This document shows positions 24,818 through 33,037 of a stretch of 64,000 nucleotides of DNA, in pieces. This DNA comes from Ramlibacter algicola (lineage in GTDB: Bacteria; Pseudomonadota; Gammaproteobacteria; Burkholderiales; Burkholderiaceae_C). Every line of letters begins with the position of its first letter. The stretch's first letter is position 1. The stretch covers positions 1,612,001-1,676,000 of the forward strand of contig NZ_JAEDAO010000001.1 in the NCBI RefSeq assembly GCF_016641735.1, written 5' to 3'. The notes under the pieces are model-generated. The model was not told the origin of the DNA. It ran no database searches and saw only the letters and a program-made list of their open reading frames with translations. A program made the translations under genes and the position numbers.

Positions 24818-25273
24818 TCACGATGCCGACGGTTGCAGCCCCGGGTCCCGCACCAGCAGCACGGGAACGGGGGACAGCCGCAGCACCTGTTCCGCGCCAC
24901 TGCCCAGTTGCAGGCGCTGCAGCCCGCGGCGCCCGTGCGAGCCGATCACCACCAGCTGCGCTTTCCACGCGCTAGCCTCGTCGGCGACGGCCTCGCCGAG
25001 GCGACGGCCCTGCCGGTCCAGCAGCTGCGAATCGTGCGGGATGCCGGCGGCGCGGCAGATCGCGGCCCCGTCGGCGAGCACGCGCTCCCCGTGGCGGCGG
25101 GCCTCGTCCAGCGCCTCGTGCGAGTAGTGCAGGCCGCTGGCCGCCTCCAGCCCGTCGATGACGTGCACCAGGCGCACCCACGCCTGCTGCTCGCGGGCGA
25201 GCTGCGTCGCGTGCACCAGTGCCTTCACGCACGGCGCGCTGCCGTCGTAGGGGACCAGGATGCGCCCGAACAT
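24818..25273 (-). CDS. Universal stress protein (UspA family)
   Basis: 151 residues, start MFGRILVPYDGSAPCVKAL and ATP-binding GSHGRRGLQRLQLGSGAEQ. It is about half identical by eye to the neighbouring USP at 24356 and to the one at 29011, so local duplication is likely. Its start lies two bases after the DUF2892 stop. A 33-base gap leads to the next USP gene. Confidence 0.92.
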   Translation of the reverse strand: MFGRILVPYDGSAPCVKALVHATQLAREQQAWVRLVHVIDGLEAASGLHYSHEALDEARRHGERVLADGAAICRAAGIPHDSQLLDRQGRRLGEAVADEASAWKAQLVVIGSHGRRGLQRLQLGSGAEQVLRLSPVPVLLVRDPGLQPSAS

Positions 25274-25274
25274 G

Positions 25275-25460
25275 TCAGGGCGCCTTCGTGCTGATGCCCA
25301 GCGCGCCGTACAGCGGGCACACGCCCGCCACGCCGGTGATGAGGGGGATCAGCCCCAGCCAGCCCCAGGGCCCGATGCGGCCGTCCATCATCAGCCACAG
25401 CAGCAGCAGGCCCGCGACGACGCGGACGGTGCGATCGACGATGCCGACATTCGTGCCCAT
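25275..25460 (-). CDS. DUF2892 small membrane protein
   Basis: 61 residues: MGTNVGIVDRTVRVVAGLLL starts the DUF2892 fold, with two hydrophobic segments and the CPLYGALGI end typical of the family (YgaP C-terminal-like). I use the ATG at 25460 because GGAGG lies 8 bases upstream; a longer frame starting at 25523 would cover the FNR-type site. First gene of the two-USP operon. Confidence 0.88.
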   Translation of the reverse strand: MGTNVGIVDRTVRVVAGLLLLWLMMDGRIGPWGWLGLIPLITGVAGVCPLYGALGISTKAP

Positions 25461-25481
25461 GGCGGTGACCTCCAGGCAGGC

Positions 25482-25523
25482 AGTGTTGGTCGTTGCGCGC
25501 GTGCCCGCCTTGATCGCGCGCAA
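25482..25523 (-). promoter_or_regulatory. FNR-type site and -10 for the DUF2892-USP-USP operon
   Basis: TTGATCGCGCGCAA at 25510-25523 is an FNR palindrome (TTGAT half and TTGCG half). On the minus strand the hexamer AACACT (25487-25482) starts 29.5 bases from the box centre, so transcription would begin near 25475 with FNR at about -41.5. Confidence 0.65.
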
Positions 25524-25529
25524 GTGGCC

Positions 25530-25866
25530 TCACCGTGTCCGCGTCAGCAGCACGGGCACGTCGCTGGCGCGCAGGATCTGTTCGGCGCCGCTGCCCAGCA
25601 GCAGGCGCGCCACCCCGCGGCGGCCATGCGTGCCGACCACGACGAGGTCCGCCTTCCACGAGCGCACCTCGGCGTTCACGCTGTCGGCCAGGTGCCGGCC
25701 CGGCTCCTCGCGCAGGCGCAGCCACGCAGGTCCTCGAGCTCGTCGGCCACGTGCAGCACCCGCACGTGGCCGCCGGACTCCCTGGCCAGCTGGAGGGCCA
25801 GCGCGAGCGCGCGGCGCGCGGGCTCGCTGGCGTCGACGGGGACCAGGATGCGCGCGAACGTGGCCA
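25530..25866 (-). pseudogene. Broken universal stress protein gene
   Basis: The first 47 codons from the ATG at 25866 are a normal USP N-terminus ([20 protein letters not shown], ending HVADELEDL). The C-terminal half, [11 protein letters not shown] through [20 protein letters not shown] to LLTRTR, is in a different frame and begins only about 17 bases later, near 25709. Intact paralogues have about 40 residues between these points. So roughly 120 bases are missing from the middle and the frame has shifted. The flanking halves are still well conserved, which suggests recent damage. Confidence 0.8.
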
Positions 25867-25918
25867 TGGCGACCTCCTTGATGGGTGTCCATGCTGCGCG
25901 CGGCATGTGCAACGCGGC

Positions 25919-25960
25919 TTGCGTGCAATCAAGCCTGCGCGGGGCCTGGCGCCGCACAGT
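25919..25960 (+). promoter_or_regulatory. FNR-type site between the broken USP and the Deg protease
   Basis: TTGCGTGCAATCAA at 25919-25932. On the plus strand CACAGT (25955-25960) starts 29.5 bases from the box centre, giving a start near 25967, six bases before the protease ATG. On the minus strand CAGCAT (25896-25891) has the same offset toward the USP remnant. Confidence 0.65.
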
Positions 25961-25972
25961 GGCGCCGCTGCC

Positions 25973-27337
25973 ATGGCTGTCCACGACGTTTTCCTGCCGC
26001 CGGCTTGCCGCGCGATGCTCGCCGCGGTGCTCGCGTGCGGGCTGGCCGGTGCCGCAACCGCCTCCGGCGAAGCCGATTGCGATCCGGCCGGGGCGCCCGA
26101 GCGGCTGGGCGCCGCGGCCCGCGACGTCGCGCCGTCGGTCGTGCGGATCGTGTCGATCCGTTGGCGCCGCCTGAAGGGCCTGGCCAAGGAAGAGGCGCCG
26201 ACCTGGGTCGCCGAGGCCGCGGTCGCCTCCGGCTTCGCGATCGACGACGGGAAGGTGATCGTGACGAGCGCGCACGCGATCGCGGACGCGGCCGAGACGT
26301 GGGTCAACGGGCCGAACGCGCGCGAACTCGCGGCGCAAGTGCTCGGCGCCGACGAGCGCCTGGACGTCGCCGTGCTGCGCATCGACGGTGAGCGCTTCGC
26401 GCCGGTGCGCTGGTCGCCGGCCGCAGCGCAGGCAGGGCAGTGGGTGGGCGCGCTGGGCAGCCCGTTCGGCTTCGAGCGCAGCGTCACCGCCGGCGTCGTC
26501 AGCGCCTACCCGCGCGAACTGGCGGGCGGCGACGGCGTGCCGCTGATCCAGACGGACGCCGCGCTGAACCCGGGCAATTCCGGCGGCCCGCTGTTCGACC
26601 TGTGCGGCCGCGTCGTGGGCATGAACAGCCTGATCTTCTCGCCCCACGGCACCTACATGGGCATGTCGTTCAGCGTCCCGGCGGACCGCGTGGCCCGCGT
26701 CGCCGCCTCGATCCTGCAGGGCGGCGGGATGCGCAGCGCGGGCGCGCACGCGCAGACCCTCACCCCGGCGTTGCAGCGCGCCCTCGGCGTGTCCCGCGCG
26801 GGGGGGGCGCTCGTCATCGACCTGGAGGCCGGGTCCGCCGCCGCGCGCTCGGGCCTGCGCTCGGGCGACGTGGTGCAGGCCATCGACGACGTGCCACTGG
26901 ACGATGCCGACACCTTGCTGCACGCGCTGGCCGAGCCCGCGCAAGGCGCCCTGCGACTGGACGTGTGGCGCTTCGGGCAGCAGCGCACGGTGCAGGTGGC
27001 GCGCAGCGGCGCTGCCGCACCGGCGGAAGCAGCCCCCCTCGGTCCCGCGTGGGCGCCGCAGCGGCTCGGGCTGCTGCTCGCGCCGCCCGTGGCCGAAGTC
27101 GCGACCGGGCAGGCGCCCGGCGTGCGCGTCGCGGGCGTCTCGGGCGACGGCCTGCTCGCGGGCGTGGAGGAGGGGGACCGCATCCTGAAGGTCAACGCCG
27201 CGCGGGTGCGGGACGTGGCTGCGTTCGAGGCGGCGGTGCGCGACGCGCGCACCCGCCGTGCCGCCGAAGTGGCGTTGTTGCTCGAACGCGAGGGGGTGCG
27301 GCTGTACGTCGCGGTCCCGCTGCGGCCGCTCCCCTGA
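25973..27337 (+). CDS. Periplasmic trypsin-like serine protease with two PDZ domains (Deg/HtrA-like)
   Basis: 454 residues. A hydrophobic segment at 12-30 acts as signal peptide or anchor. The S1C protease domain has His101 (VTSAHA), Asp131 (LDVAVLRID) and Ser203 (NPGNSGGPL). PDZ1 lies at about 265-350 (GLRSGDVVQAIDD) and PDZ2 at about 365-450 (GVEEGDRILKVN). Likely cleaves misfolded envelope proteins. The protein is less conserved than DegP/DegQ around the LA loop, so it is a divergent member. The FNR-type box 41 bases upstream suggests induction at low oxygen and a very short leader. Confidence 0.88.
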   Translation: MAVHDVFLPPACRAMLAAVLACGLAGAATASGEADCDPAGAPERLGAAARDVAPSVVRIVSIRWRRLKGLAKEEAPTWVAEAAVASGFAIDDGKVIVTSAHAIADAAETWVNGPNARELAAQVLGADERLDVAVLRIDGERFAPVRWSPAAAQAGQWVGALGSPFGFERSVTAGVVSAYPRELAGGDGVPLIQTDAALNPGNSGGPLFDLCGRVVGMNSLIFSPHGTYMGMSFSVPADRVARVAASILQGGGMRSAGAHAQTLTPALQRALGVSRAGGALVIDLEAGSAAARSGLRSGDVVQAIDDVPLDDADTLLHALAEPAQGALRLDVWRFGQQRTVQVARSGAAAPAEAAPLGPAWAPQRLGLLLAPPVAEVATGQAPGVRVAGVSGDGLLAGVEEGDRILKVNAARVRDVAAFEAAVRDARTRRAAEVALLLEREGVRLYVAVPLRPLP

Positions 27338-27401
27338 GCGCGACGGCCGGCGCGGACGCCTGGGCTGCGCGTCACTTGACGTTCGTCCTTCGCCCCTCCC
27401 A

Positions 27402-27429
27402 TTGCCAACGGCCGCGCGCTGCCTACAGT
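27402..27429 (+). promoter_or_regulatory. Sigma70 promoter of the PAS kinase gene
   Basis: TTGCCA (27402-27407), 16 bases, TACAGT (27424-27429). Transcription would start near 27436, 30 bases before the ATG, and GGAGG (27456-27460) is a good ribosome site. No convincing FNR palindrome is here, so the sensor is probably made constitutively. Confidence 0.6.
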
Positions 27430-27465
27430 GGAGTGGCGCCGCCGGGAGCGGCGCCGGAGGCGCGC

Positions 27466-29001
27466 ATGGCCCAGCTCGATGGCACTGCGGTGGACCGGCT
27501 GGTGCGCGAGCACATGGCCGAGGGCTTCTGCCTGCTGCGCGTCACGCCGGATGGGCACGGCGGCTTGCTGGATGCGCAAGTCGTCGCCTCCAACCGCGCG
27601 TTCGGGCAGCTGGCGCGCCAGGTGGAACCAGCGGCGCGGCGGCTGGGGCACGTCACGGTGGGCGACGCGGCCAGCTGGCTCGCCACTCTGGCGATGGTGG
27701 TCCGCACGGGCCGTCCCTGGCGGACCGAACAGCGCTCGCGCCGCGAGTACCGCTGGTTCGACGTGCTCGCGTTCCCCTGCGGTGCGCCCGGCGGCGACCA
27801 GGTGGGCCTGCTGTTCGACGACGTCACGCAGCGCAAGCTCGACGAGCTGATGTCGCTGAGCGTGCGCGAGTACGCGATCGTGCTGCTGGACGAGGCGGGC
27901 TGCGTGCGCACCTGGAACACGGGCGCGGAACGCATCAACGGCTACAGCGCCGCCGGGATCCTCGGGCACCACTTCGAGGTCTTCTACGGCGCCGGCGACC
28001 GCGCTGCCGGCGTGCCCGCGCAGGTGCTGGCCACGGCGGCGCGGCAGGGCGAGTTCATCGGCGAGGGATGGCGCGTGCGGCACGACGGCTCGCGCTTCTG
28101 GGCCAGCGTGGTGGTCACGCCCCTGCGCGATGCCGACGGCCGGCTGCAGGGGTTCTGCAAGGTCACGCGCGATCTCAGCGAGCGCCGGCGCGCGGAGGAA
28201 GCGCTGCGGGCCGAAGTGCGCGAGCGCACCCGCGCGGAGGAGCAACTGCAGCACCTCAACCGCACCCTGGAGGCCGAGGTCCTCGCGCGCACCGGCGACC
28301 TGCGGCGCGCCAATGCGGAACTCGCCGGGGCCCGGGACCGGCTGCAGGCCCTGTCGGCCCGGCTGGTCCGCGCGCAGGAGGACGAGCGCGGGCGGATCGC
28401 GCGCGAACTGCACGACGATCTAGGCCAGCTGCTGACCGGGCTGCGCCTGCAGGTGGACGGGCTGGCACAGCACGGCGGCACGCGGCCGGTGGCCGACTGC
28501 GTGCAGCTCGTCGACCGCGCGATCGAGCACACGCGGCGGCTCGCGCTGAACCTGCGGCCGGCCGTGCTCGACGACCTGGGCCTGGAGCCGGCGCTGGAAT
28601 GGATGCTCGACCAGCAGGCGCGCCCGGCCGGCTGGGAGACCACGTTCGCCAGCGACCTGCGCGGCCAGCGCTTCGCGCCGGACCTGGAGACCACGTGCTT
28701 CCGCATCGCGCAGGAAGCACTGACCAACGCGGCGCGGCACGCCGGTGCGAAGCACGTGTCGCTGTCGCTGCGGCTGCGCGGCGAGCGCCTGCGGCTGGAG
28801 ATTTCCGACGATGGCGCCGGGTTCGATCCGCCGGGCCAGGCTTCGGTCCAGGAACGGGGCCGGCACTTCGGGCTGGTGTCCCTGCGCGAGCGGGCCCGAC
28901 TTGCGGGCGGGTCGCTATCGATCGACTCCGTGCGCGGCAGCGGCACGCGCATCGTCGCCGACTTTCCCGCGCCGCCGCGGGAGCCGGCGCCGCCGACCTG
29001 A
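27466..29001 (+). CDS. PAS-domain sensor histidine kinase (NarL/DegS class, HisKA_3)
   Basis: 511-residue cytoplasmic kinase without membrane segments. An N-terminal PAS-like region (about 10-125) is followed by a clear PAS domain with PAC (about 130-240: NTGAERINGYSAAGILGHHF, GFCKVTRDLSERRRAEE). A coiled coil at 240-300 follows. The dimerisation/phosphoacceptor helix has ERGRIARELHDDLGQ with His316. The ATPase domain has the N box EALTNAARHA and GAGFDPP, ending GSGTRIVADFP. This class works with LuxR-type regulators; the response regulator at 33889 is the best partner in the window. Ligand unknown; PAS may bind heme or flavin. Confidence 0.9.
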   Translation: MAQLDGTAVDRLVREHMAEGFCLLRVTPDGHGGLLDAQVVASNRAFGQLARQVEPAARRLGHVTVGDAASWLATLAMVVRTGRPWRTEQRSRREYRWFDVLAFPCGAPGGDQVGLLFDDVTQRKLDELMSLSVREYAIVLLDEAGCVRTWNTGAERINGYSAAGILGHHFEVFYGAGDRAAGVPAQVLATAARQGEFIGEGWRVRHDGSRFWASVVVTPLRDADGRLQGFCKVTRDLSERRRAEEALRAEVRERTRAEEQLQHLNRTLEAEVLARTGDLRRANAELAGARDRLQALSARLVRAQEDERGRIARELHDDLGQLLTGLRLQVDGLAQHGGTRPVADCVQLVDRAIEHTRRLALNLRPAVLDDLGLEPALEWMLDQQARPAGWETTFASDLRGQRFAPDLETTCFRIAQEALTNAARHAGAKHVSLSLRLRGERLRLEISDDGAGFDPPGQASVQERGRHFGLVSLRERARLAGGSLSIDSVRGSGTRIVADFPAPPREPAPPT

Positions 29002-29010
29002 GCTGCCCGC

Positions 29011-29484
29011 TCAGGTGCCCTGGTGCCGGTCCGGCGCGTGCGCGACGGGATGGCGCACGACCAGCACCGGCACCGGCGCCAGCCGCGCGATCTGCTCGGC
29101 GCCGCTGCCCAGCAGCGCGCGTCCGACCCCGCGCCGGCCATGGCTGCCGACGACCACCAGGTCCGCGTGCCACCGGCCCGCTTCCTCGGCGACGGCCTCG
29201 CCGAGCCGGTGGCCGGACGGCTCGAGCACCTGCGTGTCGCAGGCGATGCCGATGCGCGCGCAAGTGCCGGCCCAGCGCTCCAGTACCGCGCGCGCCTGCT
29301 GGCGGTTCGACTCCATCACCTCGGTGGCGAAGCGCCACCCGCTCGCGGACAGCAGTTCGTCCAGCACGTGCACCAGGCGCAGCCGCGCGCCGCCACGCCG
29401 CGCGAGCTCGACGGCCGTCGTGAACGCACGGTGTGCGCTCTCGGAGCCGTCGACCGGGACCAGGATGCGTTGGAAGGCTGCCAT
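29011..29484 (-). CDS. Universal stress protein (UspA family)
   Basis: 157 residues. Start MAAFQRILVPVDGSESAHRA and ATP-binding [19 protein letters not shown], with a short His/Pro-rich tail. GCAGGAGG precedes the ATG. Stands alone, convergent with the kinase gene, and has its own FNR-type site about 50 bases upstream. Closest in sequence to the two USPs at 24.4-25.3 kb. Confidence 0.92.
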   Translation of the reverse strand: MAAFQRILVPVDGSESAHRAFTTAVELARRGGARLRLVHVLDELLSASGWRFATEVMESNRQQARAVLERWAGTCARIGIACDTQVLEPSGHRLGEAVAEEAGRWHADLVVVGSHGRRGVGRALLGSGAEQIARLAPVPVLVVRHPVAHAPDRHQGT

Positions 29485-29505
29485 CGGTCCTCCTGCAAAA
29501 GCCTC

Positions 29506-29547
29506 ACTGTGGACGGCCCGTGCCCGCACCGCCTTGCGCCCGCGCAA
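29506..29547 (-). promoter_or_regulatory. FNR-type site for the single USP gene
   Basis: TTGCGCCCGCGCAA at 29534-29547 is a symmetric FNR-type palindrome made of two TTGCG halves. CACAGT on the minus strand (29511-29506) starts 29.5 bases from its centre and is identical to the hexamer before the Deg protease. Start would be near 29499. Confidence 0.65.
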
Positions 29548-29570
29548 GTGCGCGCCGCGGCGAGCGGCCG

Positions 29571-32225
29571 TCAGGCGAGCGGGCGCGTCAGCTTGTGCAG
29601 GCCGCCCGGCATGTCGGCGACCCGGAATCCGGTGGCGCGCGCGAGCGCCGCCATCGCCGCGTTGTCCATGAGGCAGTCGCCGACCATCTCGGCCGTGCCG
29701 CGGGCGGCCAGGTAGGCCGCCATGCGCTCGAGCAGCGAGCGGCCGAGGCCGCGCCGGCGCCACCCGGGCGCGACCAGGATCGCGAATTCGGCGACACGGT
29801 TGTCCGGGTCGCAGATGGCGCGCACCTCGCCGGCGACCGTCCCGCCGTCCAGGGCCAGGAACGCCATCTCGCGGTCGTAGTCGACCTGGCAGAAGCGCGC
29901 CAGCTGCGAGCTCGGCACCTCGCGCTGGCTGAAGAAAAAGCGCAGGCGCAGGTCCTCGGGCGACATCTCGCCGTAGAACGCCGTGAGCCGTTCGCCGTCG
30001 TCCGGCCGCACCGGGCGCAGGCCGAGCGTCCGGTCTCCCAGGGTGAACCGCGCTTCCAGGTCGCGCGGGTAGGGCCGCAGGGCGAGGTGGCCGTCGCGCG
30101 CGCCGGACCACGCGCGCACCCGCACGCGGGCATCGAGGGCGATCACGCCCTCGGGACCCGCCAGCAGCGGATTGAGGTCCAGCTCGACGACCTCGGGCAG
30201 GTCGCACGCGAGCTGCGACACGCGCAGCAGCACGTCGGCCAGGGCCGCCTCGTCGACGCCCGGTTGGCCGCGGTGCGGACGCAGCAGCGCGCCGACCCGC
30301 GTGCGGGCGACCATCGCGCGGGCCAGCGCCCCGTTCAACGGCGGCAGGTCGACCGCGCGGTCGCGCTCGATCTCGGCGGCGATGCCGCCGGCGCCGAACA
30401 GCACCACGGGACCGAACACGGGGTCGGTCGCGAGGCCGACGATCAGTTCGCGCGCGCGGCGCGGCCGCACCATCGGCTGCACCACGAAGCCGGTCACCTG
30501 CGCATCCGGCACGCGTTGCTTCACCGTCGCGACCATCGCGTGCGCGGCCGTGCGCACCGCGTCGCTGCCCGCGAGGTCGAGCGCGACCCCGCCCGCGTCG
30601 GTCTTGTGCAGCACCTGCGGCGAGACGACCTTGAGGGCCACGGGGCCGCCCAGCGCCGCCGCGGCGTCCACCGCCTGCTCCACGCCTTGCACGACCTTCG
30701 TGGGAACGAACGGCACGCCGTAGGCCGCCAGCAGGGCGGCGGTCTCGCCCGTGTCGAGCCACTCGCGGCCCTGCCGCACCGCGTGCGCGACGAGCGCGGC
30801 GGCGGCTGCCGCGTCGGGGATGCGCAGGTCGGGCTCGTTCGCCGGGAGTTGCAGCAAGGCCTGCTGGTTCGCGTGGTACTGCGCCAGCCGGAGCCAGGCC
30901 TGCACCGCCTGCTCCGGCGTGAGGAAGCAGGGCACGCCGGCGGCGGCGAACGCCTGCCGCGCGGGTTCGACGCGCACGCCGCCGAGCCACGCGGCGAGCA
31001 CCGGCTTGGAGGCGCCGCGCAGCAGCGGCACGCAGGCCGAGGCGATGTCCGCGGCTGGGACGATGGCCGTGGGTGCGTGCATGAACAGCACGCCGTCGAC
31101 CTCGGGCGCGGCCAGCAGGATGCGCAGCGCGTGCGTGTACCGCTCCACCGGCGCATCGCCGACGATGTCGATGGGGTTGGCGCGGGGCCAGCCGGCGGGC
31201 AGCACCGCGTCGAGCGCCTGCAGCGTGGCGGCCGACAGCTCCGCCGGCGTGCCGCCGCCCAGGGCGAGGGCGTCGGCCGCGAGGACGCCGGCACCGCCGC
31301 CATTGGTGAGGATCGCCAGGCGTTCGCCCTGCCACGGATGGCGGCGGCCGAGGAGCTCGGCGGCGTCGAACAGCGATTCCAGCGTGTCCACGCGCAGCAT
31401 GCCGGCGCGCCGGATCGCGGCGTCGATCACGTCGTCCGCGCCCGCCAGCGCGCCCGTGTGCGACGCCGCCGCGCGGGCGCCGGCCGGTGCGCGGCCAGCC
31501 TTGACGACCACGACCGGCTTGTTGCGCGCCGCGGCCCGCGCGGCGGACATGAACTTGCGCGCCTGCCGCACGGACTCGATGTACAGCAGGATGGCCTGCG
31601 TGCGGGCCTCGCTGCCCAGGTAGTCCAGCATGTCGCCGAAGTCGACGTCCGCACTGTCGCCCAGCGACACGAAGTGAGTGAAGCCGATCGCGCGGGCCGC
31701 CGCCCAGTCGAGCATCGCCGCCGCCAGCGCACCGGACTGGGTGACGAACCCGAGCGGGCCGGGCCGGGCATCGCCCGGCGCGAAGCTGGCGTTCAGGTGC
31801 AGCGCCGGCACCAGCTCGCCGATGCAGTTGGGGCCGAGCACGCGCAGCAGCCAGGGCCGCGCCGCCTCGAGCATCGCCTGCTCGTAGGTGCGGCCATCCT
31901 CGCCGCGCTGCTTCAGTCCCGCCGTCAGCACCACTGCCGCGCGCGTGCCGCGGCGCCCGAGCTGCGCGATGAGCGAGGGCACCGTGGGTGCGGGCGTGCA
32001 GATGATCGCGAGGTCCGGCGCATGCGCGAGCGCGTCCACGCCCGCCACGATGGGCAGGCCGTCGATCTCGCCGGCGCGCAGCCCCACCGCGCTGACCGGG
32101 CCTTCGAAGCCGCCGGCGCGCAGGTTGCGCAGCACGAGCGCGCCCAGCTTGCCCGGCTGCGTGGACGCGCCGATGACCGCGACGGAGCGCGGGGCGAACA
32201 GGGCTTCGAGGTTGCGGACGCTCAT
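29571..32225 (-). CDS. ADP-forming acyl-CoA synthetase fused to GNAT acetyltransferase (Pat/PatZ-like)
   Basis: 884 residues. Residues 1-450 are CoA-binding and succinyl-CoA-ligase-like domains (SVAVIGASTQPGKLGALVL, NPIDIVGDAP); 470-700 is an ATP-grasp domain (VALKVVSPQVLHKTDAGGV); 720-884 is a GNAT domain with the acetyl-CoA loop GWRRRGLGRSLLE. PatZ-type proteins acetylate lysines, notably of acetyl-CoA synthetase; in E. coli PatZ the synthetase part is inactive. Whether it is active here cannot be read. The start at 32225 (MSVRNLEALFAPRSVAVIG) has no ribosome site and the predicted transcript start coincides with it, so the mRNA may be leaderless. Confidence 0.88.
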   Translation of the reverse strand: MSVRNLEALFAPRSVAVIGASTQPGKLGALVLRNLRAGGFEGPVSAVGLRAGEIDGLPIVAGVDALAHAPDLAIICTPAPTVPSLIAQLGRRGTRAAVVLTAGLKQRGEDGRTYEQAMLEAARPWLLRVLGPNCIGELVPALHLNASFAPGDARPGPLGFVTQSGALAAAMLDWAAARAIGFTHFVSLGDSADVDFGDMLDYLGSEARTQAILLYIESVRQARKFMSAARAAARNKPVVVVKAGRAPAGARAAASHTGALAGADDVIDAAIRRAGMLRVDTLESLFDAAELLGRRHPWQGERLAILTNGGGAGVLAADALALGGGTPAELSAATLQALDAVLPAGWPRANPIDIVGDAPVERYTHALRILLAAPEVDGVLFMHAPTAIVPAADIASACVPLLRGASKPVLAAWLGGVRVEPARQAFAAAGVPCFLTPEQAVQAWLRLAQYHANQQALLQLPANEPDLRIPDAAAAAALVAHAVRQGREWLDTGETAALLAAYGVPFVPTKVVQGVEQAVDAAAALGGPVALKVVSPQVLHKTDAGGVALDLAGSDAVRTAAHAMVATVKQRVPDAQVTGFVVQPMVRPRRARELIVGLATDPVFGPVVLFGAGGIAAEIERDRAVDLPPLNGALARAMVARTRVGALLRPHRGQPGVDEAALADVLLRVSQLACDLPEVVELDLNPLLAGPEGVIALDARVRVRAWSGARDGHLALRPYPRDLEARFTLGDRTLGLRPVRPDDGERLTAFYGEMSPEDLRLRFFFSQREVPSSQLARFCQVDYDREMAFLALDGGTVAGEVRAICDPDNRVAEFAILVAPGWRRRGLGRSLLERMAAYLAARGTAEMVGDCLMDNAAMAALARATGFRVADMPGGLHKLTRPLA

Positions 32226-32231
32226 GGCGGC

Positions 32232-32272
32232 AGTGTCGCGCGGGGGACCGGCTGCCGCTTGATCCAGCGCAA
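32232..32272 (-). promoter_or_regulatory. FNR-type site for the acyl-CoA synthetase/GNAT gene
   Basis: TTGATCCAGCGCAA at 32259-32272. On the minus strand GACACT (32237-32232) starts 28.5 bases from the centre, one base closer than at the other four sites. The predicted start falls on or next to the ATG at 32225. Confidence 0.6.
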
Positions 32273-32304
32273 GCGATGGACCGCCGGGCAGCACCGCCCT
32301 GTCC

Positions 32305-32346
32305 TTGAGGGCGATCAAGGCGGGCGCGGCCGGGCGGTCCTAAGGT
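32305..32346 (+). promoter_or_regulatory. FNR-type site for the flavodoxin gene
   Basis: TTGAGGGCGATCAA at 32305-32318 is the closest to the E. coli FNR consensus (TTGATnnnnATCAA, one mismatch). TAAGGT (32341-32346) starts 29.5 bases from the centre; start near 32353, 20 bases before the ATG. It lies back to back with the site of the divergent synthetase gene. Confidence 0.68.
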
Positions 32347-32372
32347 GCAGCGGCCACCCTGGAGGCTTTGCC

Positions 32373-32897
32373 ATGCCATCGACCCTCATCGTCTTCTACT
32401 CCTACACGGGCACCAGCCGCCGTGTCGCGCAACTGCTCGCCGCCCAGCAGGGCTGGCCGGTCGGCGAAGTCGTCGAGGAGCGCCCCCGCTCGGGCGCCGT
32501 CGGCACCTGGCGCTGCCTGCTGGACAGCCTGCTCGGGCGCGAGCCGCCCATCCGCTACGAAGGCCCGGAACCCGGCGGATTCGACCAGGTCGTGCTCGTG
32601 GCGCCGGTGTGGCTCTACCAGCTGGCCGGGCCGATGCGCAGCTTCGTCACGCACCATTCGCTGCGGCTGCGGCGCTATGCGGTGGCCACCACGATGAACG
32701 CGAGCGGCGCCGACAACGCGGGGGCGGAGATCGAGCGCCTGCTGCGGCAGGCCCCTCTGCTCACGGCCGTGTTCCGCGCCCGTTCGGTCGAGGACGGCAG
32801 CTGTGCGGACGCGCTGCAGGCGTTCGGCGACGTGCTCGCGGGCAAGCCCGCCGCGGCGCCGGTGCGCCCGATGGAGTACTCGCCCGGCACGGCCTGA
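32373..32897 (+). CDS. Flavodoxin-like protein
   Basis: 174 residues. The FMN phosphate loop is seen as FYSYTGTSRRVAQLL (residues 8-22), with later segments VVLVAPVWLYQLAGPMRSFV (about 72-91) and MNASGADN (about 108-115) in the positions that flank the isoalloxazine ring. GGAGG lies 7 bases before the ATG. A low-potential electron carrier or an NAD(P)H quinone reductase-type enzyme is possible. Placed next to FNR and under an FNR-type promoter, a role in low-oxygen redox balance is likely. Confidence 0.82.
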   Translation: MPSTLIVFYSYTGTSRRVAQLLAAQQGWPVGEVVEERPRSGAVGTWRCLLDSLLGREPPIRYEGPEPGGFDQVVLVAPVWLYQLAGPMRSFVTHHSLRLRRYAVATTMNASGADNAGAEIERLLRQAPLLTAVFRARSVEDGSCADALQAFGDVLAGKPAAAPVRPMEYSPGTA

Positions 32898-32943
32898 ACG
32901 CCGGCTCGGCGGCACCGCTGAGTCGCTCGCGTGCCACGGGTGC

Positions 32944-32968
32944 GACTACCGGCCTGCGGTCGGTAGTC
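32944..32968. promoter_or_regulatory. Inverted repeat upstream of fnr
   Basis: GACTACCG (32944-32951) and CGGTAGTC (32961-32968) form an 8-bp perfect inverted repeat with a 9-base spacer; a further CTACCGA follows at 32969. The TACC/GGTA half-sites recall NarL-family binding heptamers, and a NarL-class regulator is encoded next door. It could be that regulator's site on the fnr promoter, or a leader hairpin. Confidence 0.45.
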
Positions 32969-33037
32969 CTACCGAAGGCAGGCGGCGGCGGGATGGCGAC
33001 AGTGGGTCCACGGCGCGCGTGCGCCGACGGACTTCCC

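Noticed and set aside
27376..27389. TTGACGTTCGTCCT as a sixth FNR-type site before the PAS kinase
   Set aside because: One half is too degenerate and the spacing to the clear TACAGT hexamer differs from the other sites; a normal sigma70 promoter explains the gene.
29433..32897. 1154-codon plus-strand frame
   Set aside because: Only the last 174 codons (flavodoxin) make a protein; the rest is opposite the acyl-CoA synthetase gene.
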